Below, in pieces: positions 35,105 to 43,943 of a stretch of DNA of 64,000 nt. The stretch comes from Neorhodopirellula pilleata (GTDB lineage: Bacteria > Planctomycetota > Planctomycetia > Pirellulales > Pirellulaceae), in NCBI RefSeq assembly GCF_007859915.1, contig NZ_SJPM01000017.1, positions 1-64,000 of the forward strand, read 5' to 3'. Position 1 is the stretch's first letter. Every line of letters begins with the position of its first letter. The notes beneath the pieces are model-generated. The model was not told where the DNA came from. It saw only the letters and a program-made list of their open reading frames with translations, and made no database searches. Position numbers and translations under genes: made by a program.

Positions 35105-35953
35105 ATGTCATCCGCTAGTGATCGAAGTGCTTTGCCACCGCCGTCTCTGTCGCCGCCGCTAGAGGTGAAGCCGCTGCCGTCCGAACTTTGGCCTTCGATC
35201 GATCACATTGTCACTGAGGATGGTGCGCCCGTGGACAACGTCTTCAGCGAAAAACAGATGCGTTTGTTGACGGAGTCGTTGTACGCATCATGGCAAACGG
35301 CAGCTCCCTTCGTCGCATTCGCCAATGTGGGGCTGTTCTACGATGTGGCCTTTCCACCGATCGTACCAGATGTCCTGCTCAGCGTCGGGGTTCGATTGCC
35401 CGAAAATTTGTTTCCTAAAATCAATCGATCCTATTTCGTCTGGGCTTACGGCAAGTCGCCCGAGGTGGCGATCGAAATTGTATCCAATCGCCAAGGCAAA
35501 GAAGATACTGACAAATTGGCCCTATACGCCAAGGCCCGTGTGCCTAACTACTATGTCTTTGATCCCGAACATCACCTCAGTGATGAAATACTACGAGGTT
35601 TTAAGCTTGGTGGCGGTCATTACACTCCGATGTCTAACCCCACTTCAATGATCGAACAGGTCCAACTCAGGTTGACTCTTTGGAACGGACGCTACGAAGA
35701 CACTGATGGCTTGTGGTTGCGGTGGGTCGATTCGAACGGCGAATTGCTTGCGACCGGTTTTGAATTCGCTCAGCAACAAAAACGACTCGCCGCAGAGGAA
35801 TCCCGGCGTGCCGCAGAGGAATCCCGGCGTGCCGCAGAGGAATCCCAGCGTGCTGCAGAGGAATCCCGGCGTGCTGAAGAAGCGGAACTAGAAAAAAAAC
35901 GACTGATCGAATTATTGAAACAGCACGGCATCGATCCGCATGGGCAAGGATGA
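35105..35953 (+). CDS. Uma2-family (DUF820) PD-(D/E)XK nuclease-like protein with repeat coiled coil
   Basis: The 282-residue product has a Uma2/DUF820 domain in residues about 20-215. It shows the restriction-like core, SPEVAIEIVSNRQGKEDTDK followed by YAKARVPNYYVFDPE, and an upstream Asp in IVPDVLLSVGV. Residues about 225-265 consist of four AAEESRR heptads forming a highly charged coiled coil that continues into EKKRLIELLKQHGIDP. Uma2 proteins are abundant in cyanobacteria and planctomycetes; nuclease function is inferred from fold and biological role is unknown. A diverged paralogue follows 114 bp downstream. Confidence 0.85.
   Translation: MSSASDRSALPPPSLSPPLEVKPLPSELWPSIDHIVTEDGAPVDNVFSEKQMRLLTESLYASWQTAAPFVAFANVGLFYDVAFPPIVPDVLLSVGVRLPENLFPKINRSYFVWAYGKSPEVAIEIVSNRQGKEDTDKLALYAKARVPNYYVFDPEHHLSDEILRGFKLGGGHYTPMSNPTSMIEQVQLRLTLWNGRYEDTDGLWLRWVDSNGELLATGFEFAQQQKRLAAEESRRAAEESRRAAEESQRAAEESRRAEEAELEKKRLIELLKQHGIDPHGQG
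35789..35872 (+). repeat. Four tandem 21-bp units in the first Uma2 gene
   Basis: Units of the type GCCGCAGAGGAATCCCGGCG(T) are nearly identical and each encodes AAEESRR. They extend the C-terminal coiled coil by exact heptads, so copy-number change keeps the coil in register. Confidence 0.95.
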
Positions 35954-36067
35954 TTGTTCGTTTCCTCTCGATCGAGACAACCAACGATCGACTGGGTCAA
36001 CGACCGGCTGACTCAACGATTACAATGCAATGCTTTGCCCGCCGCCGTTGGTATTTGAAGGAGTCCG

Positions 36068-36841
36068 ATGTCATCCGCCAGTGATCCGCCCGATTTTCCA
36101 CCGCCTTTTGAGTTGAAGCCACTGCCACTCGAACTTTGGCCTTCAGTCGAGCACATTGTTACGGAAGTCGATGCCCCATTGAATAACGTCTTCAGTCAAA
36201 AGCAAATGCGTTTGCTGACCGAATCGTTATACGCGTCCTGGCAACCCGAATCTCCTTTTATCGCGTTCGCCAATGTGGGGCTGTTCTATGGGGTGAATTT
36301 ACCGCCGCTCGTTCCAAATGTCATGCTATGCGTTGATGCCCGACCAACGGAAAATCTTCTTCCGAAACTCAGACGCTCTTACTTTGCCTGGGCCTATGGC
36401 AAGTCACCCGAGGTAGCGATCGAAATTGTGTCCGACCGTGAGGGCAAAGAGGACACCGATAAAATGAAGATCTACAACAATTTTCGCGTGTGCTACTACT
36501 ATATCTTTGATCCCGAACATCACCTCAGCGACGAGACCCTGCGAGGCTATCGGCTCCTAGGTTCTGAGTACGAGCTGATGACCGATCCGGCATCGACAAC
36601 AGAAACGATCGGGCTTGGCCTGACGTTGTGGAACGGCCGCTACGAAGACACCGACGGCTTATGGCTACGATGGGTCGATCCGAATGGTGAACTGATTGCG
36701 ACCGGTTTCGAATCCGCGCAACAACAAAATCAACGCGCCGAAGAGGAAGCTCGGCGTGTCAACGAAATGATGATTGAAAACAAACGTTTAGTTAAGCTGT
36801 TAAATCAGCATGGCATTGATCCCCACGACTTAGTCACCTGA
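36068..36841 (+). CDS. Uma2-family (DUF820) protein, paralogue
   Basis: This 257-residue paralogue of the preceding gene keeps the nuclease-like core (SPEVAIEIVSDREGKEDTDK, YYYIFDPEHHLSDE) and the shared framing segments (FSQKQMRLLTESLYASWQ, LTLWNGRYEDTDGLWLRWVD). Its C-terminal coil lacks the AAEESRR expansion and has only NQRAEEEARRVNE before the common ending KLLNQHGIDPHD. Tandem duplication explains the arrangement. No partner gene is visible. Confidence 0.85.
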   Translation: MSSASDPPDFPPPFELKPLPLELWPSVEHIVTEVDAPLNNVFSQKQMRLLTESLYASWQPESPFIAFANVGLFYGVNLPPLVPNVMLCVDARPTENLLPKLRRSYFAWAYGKSPEVAIEIVSDREGKEDTDKMKIYNNFRVCYYYIFDPEHHLSDETLRGYRLLGSEYELMTDPASTTETIGLGLTLWNGRYEDTDGLWLRWVDPNGELIATGFESAQQQNQRAEEEARRVNEMMIENKRLVKLLNQHGIDPHDLVT

Positions 36842-36899
36842 CTCGTTTCCAAAACCTGCTGTCCCGTCCCCACTTCCTGCCTTCTTGTGCCACCCCAAT

Positions 36900-39467
36900 A
36901 TGAAATTTGTGCTTTTGCTGACGCTTGTTTTGACTTGTTTGTTCGATGCGGTGTTCGCCACGGGGGCCGATCGACCGACGCTCGCCGACGTCCCCGCCGG
37001 CGACGTTTCGTCGGCTTCGTTTGATCAAAGCGAAATTTTTCCCGGCACGGTGCGTGACTACTTTGTTTACGTGCCGAAGAAGTATTCCGCCGACCAGCCA
37101 GCCCACCTGATGGTGTTCATGGACGGCAAGAACTACGTCAAACCGGACGGAGCATTCCGTGCCACCGCGGTGATGGACAAGCTGATCTCCCAAGGCGACA
37201 TGCCGGTCACGATCGGCGTATTCGTGAATCCTGGAACGATCCCGGCTACTCGACCCGGCGCGGCCGATCGCAGCAATCGCTCGTATGAGTACGATACGCT
37301 GAGCGATGATCATGCGAGGCTGTTGATTGAGGAGTTACTCCCCGTTGCACTGGAGGGATACAACGTTTCGAGCGACCCGGACGACCGTTGCGTCGTCGGC
37401 ATCTCTTCCGGTGGCATTGCCGCGTTCACGGCAGCTTGGCAACGCCCCGATCAATTCGGCAAGGTGATCAGTCACATCGGCAGCTTCACGAATATCCGTG
37501 GCGGTTGGGCGTATCCCGGCTTGATCCGCAAGACCAAGACCGACCCCAAATCGATCAAGGTCTATCTGCAAGATGGCGTCGACGACTTAAACAACTTGCA
37601 TGGCAATTGGCCGCTGGCCAACCACGACATGGCGGCGGCACTGCAGTTCGCCGGCTACCGGTATAAGTTCGTCATGACCGACGGCGGTCACAGTGCCAAA
37701 TGGGCGGCCACCGAACTTTCCGATGCGATGCGCTGGATCTGGGACGACAACGCCGAATCCACGGTGGTGCCTAATCCGGAAACCAATGCCCCGTTGGTGC
37801 ATCATCCCGACGCACTGCCCAATCCCGATGTGCCGGCCGGTACGGTGACCAAGATGCCGGAACTTAAATCGAAAGTGTTCCCTGGCACAACTCGTGATTG
37901 GTGGGTTTACGTGCCCGCTCAATATGACGCGTCGAAACCGGCGGCATTGATGGTGTTCCAGGACGGCCAGCGGTTTCAAGACGCCAAAGGACCGTGGCGG
38001 GTTCCGATCGTGTTTGACAATCTGATCGCCCGTGGCGACATGCCGCCCACGATCGCCGTATGCATCAACCCCGGTACCGACCCGAGCAAGAATAGCAAGA
38101 AGCCGACCAACCGTAGCTACGAATACGACGGTTTAGGAAACGCCTATGTGCGGATGTTGGTTGAGGAAATCTTGCCGATCGTGGAAGCCAAGTACAACAT
38201 CAGCCAGGATCGTTCGATAAGGGCCATTGGAGGTTCTAGCAGCGGCGCGATTTGCGCGTTCACCGCCGCGTGGGAGCGACCGGATTTGTTCAGCAAGGTG
38301 TACTCGAGCGTCGGTAGCTTCACGAATCTTCGCGGGGGCGACGTTTATTCGGCGATCGTCCGCAAGACCGAGCCCAAGCCGATCCGCGTCTACATGGCCG
38401 ACACCAGCGGCGACGTCGACAACGCGTTCGGCAGTTGGCCTTGGGCAAACCGCAAGATGGCTTCGTCACTTCAGTACATGGGCTATGACGTGCGGTTGGA
38501 TTGGGCCGAAGGCTACAAACACGGCCCCAATTACGGCGGCTCCCGATTCCCTGAGGGCATCGCGTGGTTGTGGCGAGATGAAACACACGAGCCGAAGACC
38601 AACACCCGAGACGACCTGCGCGGTGATATGACGTTGTTGAACTTGTTGATCCCCGGTGAAAATTGGGAAGTCGTTGCGGGAGATTTGGGATTCGCCGACG
38701 CACCATGCGCCGATGCGCAAGGCAATTTTTACTTTTGTGACATGAAGGCCCCCGCGATCTACCGTGTCGATGCGGTCAACGGTTCGAAGTCGGTGGTCGT
38801 GGAGAAAGCCGTCAGTGGTTTAATGTTTGGTCCCGAGGGAATGTTGTACGGTTGTCACGGTGGATCGAAACACGTCGTCGCGATCGATCCAAAATCGGGC
38901 GAGATCCACGAAATCGCGGGCGGCGTCACGCCGAATGATTTGGCCGTTTCGGACGCAGGTTTCATCTACATCACCGAAACGAAAGAGCAACAGGTCACGC
39001 GAATCAACATTGCCACCGGCGAAACCAAGGTGGTTGATACTGGAATTACGCGTCCCAACGGGATCGCCTTGTCGGGCGACGGCGGAACCTTGGCCGTTTC
39101 TGATCATGGCGGATCGCACACGTGGATGTTCCGCGTTAACGGCGACGGAACGCTCGACGCCAAAATGCCCGCCATGCCGATGCGATTGGCGATCGATCCC
39201 AAAGGTAAGTTTGAATTCAATCAACCGCCTCCGTACCAATCCGCATCCAAAGGTGACGGCATGGCGGTCGACGCCGCCGGGCGTTATTACGTCACCAGCG
39301 ACCTCGGCGTGCAGATCTTCGACTCGACCGGCCGACCTTGTGGCGTCTTACCTAAACCCGACGCCAACCAACCGCTAACCAGCTGCACGCTGGGTGGGAC
39401 CGGACACAATTACCTTTACGTCACCAACGGCGACACCGTGTATCGCCGAAAACTGACGGTCAATTGA
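36900..39467 (+). CDS. Secreted double esterase fused to SMP-30/gluconolactonase-like propeller
   Basis: The ATG at 36900 starts a signal peptide (MKFVLLLTLVLTCLFDAVFA); 855 residues in all. Two homologous esterase domains of the enterochelin-esterase/putative-esterase type follow in tandem, about 25-295 (FPGTVRDYFVYVP, nucleophile in GISSGGIAAF) and about 315-570 (FPGTTRDWWVYVP, nucleophile in GGSSSGAICAF). The last 280 residues are a six-bladed propeller of the SMP-30/gluconolactonase family (FGPEGMLYGCHGG, TPNDLAVSDAGFIYITET, RPNGIALSGDGGTLAVSD). This suggests degradation of an acylated sugar polymer at the cell surface; the substrate is unknown. The end overlaps the convergent nrnA by 8 bp. 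Confidence 0.88.
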   Translation: MKFVLLLTLVLTCLFDAVFATGADRPTLADVPAGDVSSASFDQSEIFPGTVRDYFVYVPKKYSADQPAHLMVFMDGKNYVKPDGAFRATAVMDKLISQGDMPVTIGVFVNPGTIPATRPGAADRSNRSYEYDTLSDDHARLLIEELLPVALEGYNVSSDPDDRCVVGISSGGIAAFTAAWQRPDQFGKVISHIGSFTNIRGGWAYPGLIRKTKTDPKSIKVYLQDGVDDLNNLHGNWPLANHDMAAALQFAGYRYKFVMTDGGHSAKWAATELSDAMRWIWDDNAESTVVPNPETNAPLVHHPDALPNPDVPAGTVTKMPELKSKVFPGTTRDWWVYVPAQYDASKPAALMVFQDGQRFQDAKGPWRVPIVFDNLIARGDMPPTIAVCINPGTDPSKNSKKPTNRSYEYDGLGNAYVRMLVEEILPIVEAKYNISQDRSIRAIGGSSSGAICAFTAAWERPDLFSKVYSSVGSFTNLRGGDVYSAIVRKTEPKPIRVYMADTSGDVDNAFGSWPWANRKMASSLQYMGYDVRLDWAEGYKHGPNYGGSRFPEGIAWLWRDETHEPKTNTRDDLRGDMTLLNLLIPGENWEVVAGDLGFADAPCADAQGNFYFCDMKAPAIYRVDAVNGSKSVVVEKAVSGLMFGPEGMLYGCHGGSKHVVAIDPKSGEIHEIAGGVTPNDLAVSDAGFIYITETKEQQVTRINIATGETKVVDTGITRPNGIALSGDGGTLAVSDHGGSHTWMFRVNGDGTLDAKMPAMPMRLAIDPKGKFEFNQPPPYQSASKGDGMAVDAAGRYYVTSDLGVQIFDSTGRPCGVLPKPDANQPLTSCTLGGTGHNYLYVTNGDTVYRRKLTVN

Positions 39468-40461
39468 CATTCCCTAACGCCTGGGCGAGTTTTTCGCGTA
39501 CGACGGGCAGGACTCGCTCTTGAACCTCGCCGAGCGTGCCTTCCAAGAATGCTCCGGCGGCGGCTTTATGTCCGCCGCCTCCGAACTGGCGGGCGATCTC
39601 GTTGCAGTCCATCCCGCAACGACTTCGAAACGACAACTTAAAGCCGCCGCGAAGTTGACCGACGAAGATCACTGCCGCTTGTGTTCCGCGAACCGACAAC
39701 GTCAAGTTGATTGCGTCTTCGGTATCGCTGGCTTCGGCACCGCAAGCGTCGAAATCCTCTTTGTTGACGTGAGTATAGACGAGCGTGCCGTCCATTTCGG
39801 CGGTCGTTCGAGAAAGAATTAAACCACGCAACTTCAATCGACCGATGGTATCGCGTTCATATAAATCACCATACACTTCACTGGGTACCACTCCGGCTTC
39901 AAGCAGCCGAGCGATCGTGCGGTAGGTTTCCGGCGTGACGGATGGGAACCGAAACCAACCCGTGTCGGTGGCGATCGCGGCGAATACGGGGACGGCCATC
40001 GTGCGGGTGATCGGAACGCCGAACGCGTCGGCCGCTTGGATGACCAATTGGCCTGTCGCTTCGGCTTGGTAGTCCTTGTACATCGTCGCACCAAGGTCGT
40101 CTTCGCCGACGTGGTGATCGAGGACCATTTTGTCGGCGCGTGATTGTCGGATGACGTCGCCCATGTCGCCGAGTTGAGCCCACGCGCTCGTATCAAGAAT
40201 CATGATGCAATCAGCGGTCACGTCGGCCGCTTCGACGCTGTCACCGAGCACATCGATCTTGCCGGCTGGATCCAAGAACGACAATGCCGGAGGGGTGCGA
40301 TGGGCGTTGATGATTCGGACGTCTTTACCGATCGCACGCAACACCTCTGCCATCCCAAGTTCGCTGCCGAGCGCATCGCAGTCCGGACGGATGTGACTGA
40401 CCAAGATAAACGATTGGTAATGGCTGACTTGATCGACGAAGGCTTTCCAGTTGACGCTCAC
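39460..40461 (-). CDS. nrnA: DHH-family oligoribonuclease/pAp phosphatase
   Basis: NrnA degrades nanoRNAs and often 3'-phosphoadenosine phosphate or pGpG. The 333-residue protein has the DHH domain (SHIRPDCDALGSELG, then VLDHHVGEDDLGA) and a DHHA1 domain with the GGGHKAAAG motif (FGGGHKAAAGAFLEG), which closes the substrate cleft. It is last in the operon glgC-cyclase-ribF-nrnA, 21 bp after ribF. The co-transcribed diguanylate cyclase is notable because some NrnA enzymes remove pGpG from c-di-GMP turnover; a functional link here is inference. Confidence 0.9.
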   Translation of the reverse strand: MSVNWKAFVDQVSHYQSFILVSHIRPDCDALGSELGMAEVLRAIGKDVRIINAHRTPPALSFLDPAGKIDVLGDSVEAADVTADCIMILDTSAWAQLGDMGDVIRQSRADKMVLDHHVGEDDLGATMYKDYQAEATGQLVIQAADAFGVPITRTMAVPVFAAIATDTGWFRFPSVTPETYRTIARLLEAGVVPSEVYGDLYERDTIGRLKLRGLILSRTTAEMDGTLVYTHVNKEDFDACGAEASDTEDAINLTLSVRGTQAAVIFVGQLRGGFKLSFRSRCGMDCNEIARQFGGGGHKAAAGAFLEGTLGEVQERVLPVVREKLAQALGNVN

Positions 40462-40482
40462 AAGCGATTCTTTCTTGAAGGA

Positions 40483-41439
40483 CTAAAACGGTGATGATGA
40501 AACGATATGGCGGACCTCCGTTAGATCTTTTTTCATCTGAGCGACAAGCTCGGAGGCGTCCGCGAATTTCCTTACTTCTCGAACCCGGTGGATCAGTTCG
40601 ACGGTAAGAATTTGATCGTAGAGACCGCCATCGTAATCGAGCAAATGAACTTCGACCTTGGTTTTGTTTTTTTCGTCGAAAGTTGGATTCGGGCCGATGT
40701 GGATCGCCGCGATGCGTTGGCCACCGTCGGCCGTCAACGCTCGTCCGGCGTAGACGCCGTTCTCAGGCAACATTTCGGCGATCGAGACAAGATTAGCGGT
40801 GGGGAACCCGAGTTGGCGACCACGACCTTCGCCCGAAGCTACTTTGCCGCTGACACGGTAAATCGAACCCAGCATCTCGTTGGCCAGGGCGATTTCTCCC
40901 GAAGCGATCGCTTCACGGATTCGAGAACTGCTGACCAACCGGTCGTCGCGGACCGAGGGCTCGACGATGGTCAGTTGAATGTCATGAGCCTCACAAAGTT
41001 CTCGCAACCGCGTCACGTTGCCGGTTCGATCGCGACCGAAGAAAAAGTTGGGACCTTCTACTAAAGCCTGTCCGGCGAGGGTGTCCACGATCAACGAGTG
41101 AAAGAATTCGTCGGCGGTTTGATTGAGAAAGTTGCGGGTTGCTTCACAAACCAACAAGTAATCGATTCCGATCGCAGTCATCAACTCGGCGCGGCGGGGC
41201 AGGGCGGTCAACGCGGGCGGGGCACCATGGGGACGCAGTACGGATGCAGGATGAGGATCGAGGACGATCGCGATCGCGGGCCCGGCCAAACGGTCCGCTT
41301 CACGCCGAACATGACGCAGCAGTTCCTGGTGCCCAAGATGAACACCGTCAAAATTGCCGATGCTAATCGCGCCGCCCCGAAGCCGCTTCTGTTGTGCCGG
41401 ATCCGAAACAACCTGGTCCAAACGAATCAGTTGCGTCAT
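40483..41439 (-). CDS. ribF: Bifunctional riboflavin kinase/FAD synthetase
   Basis: RibF phosphorylates riboflavin to FMN and adenylates FMN to FAD. The 318 residues contain the N-terminal nucleotidyltransferase domain (SIGNFDGVHLGHQELL, then SSSRIREAIASGE) and the C-terminal flavokinase domain (GSIYRVSGKVASGEGRGRQLGFPTANL, NPTFDEKNKTKVEVHLLDYDG). The length is typical. Its ATG overlaps the stop of the diguanylate cyclase gene by 4 bp, so translation is coupled. Confidence 0.96.
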   Translation of the reverse strand: MTQLIRLDQVVSDPAQQKRLRGGAISIGNFDGVHLGHQELLRHVRREADRLAGPAIAIVLDPHPASVLRPHGAPPALTALPRRAELMTAIGIDYLLVCEATRNFLNQTADEFFHSLIVDTLAGQALVEGPNFFFGRDRTGNVTRLRELCEAHDIQLTIVEPSVRDDRLVSSSRIREAIASGEIALANEMLGSIYRVSGKVASGEGRGRQLGFPTANLVSIAEMLPENGVYAGRALTADGGQRIAAIHIGPNPTFDEKNKTKVEVHLLDYDGGLYDQILTVELIHRVREVRKFADASELVAQMKKDLTEVRHIVSSSPF

Positions 41440-42422
41440 GACCGAACGACTTCCGGTGCGCCGAACAACTGGGGTCCCGATCCGTCGTCAAAGTACACTC
41501 GATTGCGGCCGCGATTTTTTGCGCAGTACAGCGCCGCATCGGTACGCCGCACGATCGGTCCGATGACCAACTCGTCGCGTGGCTCACTCAAGCCGACGCT
41601 CATCGTCACAACCGCCGCCACGTTGCCCGCCTGGATCGGTTCGTCGGCGATCCGAATGCGAAGTTGATTGAGTTGCTTGGCGGCGTTACGCAATGGCGAT
41701 CGGGTCAAGATGGCAAACTCTTCACCGCCAAAGCGGGCGACAATCTCCGCGTCACTTAAATAGTTACTTAACTGGGATGCGATCCGTTGCAAGACGACAT
41801 CCCCGACCGGATGCCCATGCGTATCGTTGATTGATTTGAAATGATCGATATCAACTAAGATCAATGTGAACGAGCCGCCGCCTCCGCGATACTCCGCAAA
41901 CATCTCGTCGAGTTTCTTGTCAAACGCACGTCGATTGAACAAACCCGTCAGCCCGTCGGTGCGAGCCTCGGTCAAATAGGACTCGATTTGACTGGTTTGC
42001 TCGGCGAGCTGTTTTTCGGCGGCGTCCAAACGGGATTGCAATTCCTCATTGGTGCTCATGATCTGCGTGATCATGCTCAACATTCGAGTGTCACTGGCGG
42101 CGCGAGCTTCACCGGCCGATCGCGATGACGACTGACTTTCGTTGTGAGCCGAAGCGAGGTTGCGACGAACGTCTTGACTGATCTGCTTCAAATTGGATTG
42201 GTAATCCGAAACATTATCGGAATACTCATGTGTCCAGCGGGCAAGGCTTTGAAGCATGCCCACAATCCGCTGGCGATCGTCTTCGTCGACGAGCGGCGGA
42301 ATCAGCCCATCATTGACAACTCTCACCCGGCGACGCCGACGGCCGAAAAAATAACCGAGACTCAATAGCGCACCGGCCAATGCCAAACCGAGAAAGAGCA
42401 GCGGTAGATTTTCGGAAGGCAT
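41436..42422 (-). CDS. Membrane-anchored diguanylate cyclase
   Basis: This 328-residue protein has one N-terminal membrane helix (LPLLFLGLALAGALLSLGYFF) followed by a basic stretch. A long helical region (about 45-155) leads into a GGDEF domain with an intact active site, VARFGGEEFAIL, and metal-binding Asp in LILVDIDHFKSIND. The residues preceding the active site do not match the RxxD inhibitory site, so product feedback there is unlikely. It makes the second messenger c-di-GMP. The operon context with glgC and ribF is unusual, and the input signal is unknown. Confidence 0.93.
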   Translation of the reverse strand: MPSENLPLLFLGLALAGALLSLGYFFGRRRRRVRVVNDGLIPPLVDEDDRQRIVGMLQSLARWTHEYSDNVSDYQSNLKQISQDVRRNLASAHNESQSSSRSAGEARAASDTRMLSMITQIMSTNEELQSRLDAAEKQLAEQTSQIESYLTEARTDGLTGLFNRRAFDKKLDEMFAEYRGGGGSFTLILVDIDHFKSINDTHGHPVGDVVLQRIASQLSNYLSDAEIVARFGGEEFAILTRSPLRNAAKQLNQLRIRIADEPIQAGNVAAVVTMSVGLSEPRDELVIGPIVRRTDAALYCAKNRGRNRVYFDDGSGPQLFGAPEVVRS

Positions 42423-42439
42423 CGGGAAGTACGTGGACT

Positions 42440-43696
42440 TTACGCCAAAGACGAAACGGATTCGTGAGACCGGATCAGCTCACCTCGGGCGATGACGACT
42501 AGACCGCTGTCGGTCACCGTCAAGCCGCGAGCGGCATCGGCGCTCGGATCATAACCGATTTCCGTTTCCGGTGGGATAGACACTCCCTTGTCGATGATGG
42601 CTCGTCGAATGCGTGCATGACGCCCCACGATCACATCATCAAACAGGATGCTATCCTCGACGCTAGCGTAGCTGTTGATTCGGCAATTCGCACCGATGAT
42701 CGATCGCGACACATGTCCGCCGCTGAGGATCGCGCCTTGGCAAATGATCGAATCCATCGCCACGCCGCGGCGACTCGATCGACCTTCACTGCCGAACACG
42801 AATTTAGGCGGCGGCAATTGAGGGCGAAACGAACGGATCGGCCACTGCGCGTCGTAGAGATTCAATTGCGGGTCGACACTGACTAGGTCCATGTTCGCTT
42901 CGTAATACGCGTCCAATGTGCCGACATCACGCCAATAGGCATCGGTCTTGCGGTTCTCGTCGGTGAACGGGAACGCAAAGACATTACTGTCCTGAATCGC
43001 CCGAGGAATGATATTTTTGCCGAAGTCATGGTCGCTATCTGGGTCGGTGGCATCTTCGCACAGACGCTCAAACAGAAATCGAGTACTGAACACATAAATG
43101 CCCATCGAAGCCAAGCACATGTCCGGGTCATCGAGCGTCGGGGTCGGGTCCGCCGGCTTTTCTTGAAATTGCAGCATCCGATGGTCGGCATCGGTCTGCA
43201 TCACACCAAACTGGCTCGCTTCGGAGCGGGGAACGCGCAAGGCACCGACCGTGATGTCCGCTCCCCGGCGATGGTGAAAGTTCACCATCGACTCGTAGTT
43301 CATCTTGTAAAGATGATCGCCCGCGAGCACGACGATGTATTCTGGATTCTCCGGCTCGATCGCGTAAATGTTTTGATAAACCGCGTCGGCGGTGCCCTGA
43401 TACCAATTGTCGTCGATCCGTTGCTGGGGTGGCACGACGTCGATGAACTCGCCCAACTCACGGCAGAAATAGTTCGACCAAGCCAACTGGATGTGTCGGT
43501 CGAGTGATTGAGCTTTGTACTGAGTCAACAGCAACAATCGCCGGATGCCGCTGTTGAGACAATTGCTCAAAACAAAATCGATAATCCGGTACGCACCACC
43601 GATCGGAACGGCAGGCTTGGCGCGGTCCCGCGTCAACGGGTCGAGCCTCGAGCCGCGTCCTCCCGCCAAAATTACCGTCAATGTATTTCGCATCAT
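42440..43696 (-). CDS. glgC: Glucose-1-phosphate adenylyltransferase
   Basis: GlgC makes ADP-glucose for glycogen synthesis. The 418-residue protein begins with ILAGGRGSRLDPLTRDRAKPAVPIGG, the nucleotide-binding loop, and has the catalytic VLAGDHLYKMNY and EKPADPTPT segments. A left-handed beta-helix follows in the C-terminal 130 residues (SIICQGAILSGGHVSRSIIG), where allosteric ligands bind in the family. Two adjacent ATGs are possible starts. It is the promoter-proximal gene of the four-gene minus-strand operon, 17 bp ahead of the cyclase gene. Confidence 0.96.
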   Translation of the reverse strand: MMRNTLTVILAGGRGSRLDPLTRDRAKPAVPIGGAYRIIDFVLSNCLNSGIRRLLLLTQYKAQSLDRHIQLAWSNYFCRELGEFIDVVPPQQRIDDNWYQGTADAVYQNIYAIEPENPEYIVVLAGDHLYKMNYESMVNFHHRRGADITVGALRVPRSEASQFGVMQTDADHRMLQFQEKPADPTPTLDDPDMCLASMGIYVFSTRFLFERLCEDATDPDSDHDFGKNIIPRAIQDSNVFAFPFTDENRKTDAYWRDVGTLDAYYEANMDLVSVDPQLNLYDAQWPIRSFRPQLPPPKFVFGSEGRSSRRGVAMDSIICQGAILSGGHVSRSIIGANCRINSYASVEDSILFDDVIVGRHARIRRAIIDKGVSIPPETEIGYDPSADAARGLTVTDSGLVVIARGELIRSHESVSSLA

Positions 43697-43943
43697 GTTC
43701 CGATCCGTGCTTCGAGCAAAATGAAAGGCAGGCGGGCTCCCCGCTTTCTGTTATCGGGAATCGAGCAACCCTTGGACCAACAAAAGGGACCGCAATTTCG
43801 CCCCTCCTGATCGTTGCCATCTGAACAACTTACCAAATTGGTGCGTTGTTTGCTTGTGCGGAACAGTGTGTCCGCCGAACTGCCAATTCGACCACCCCTC
43901 ACTTCATCCAGAACCCTACCCATTGAAATAGGAGCCATCTGCT

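Noticed and set aside
43914..43921. Minus-strand GGGTAGGG left of the dif-like site
   Set aside because: Kept as a genuine exception to the KOPS polarity, not as evidence against it; a single 8-mer is expected by chance in tens of kilobases.
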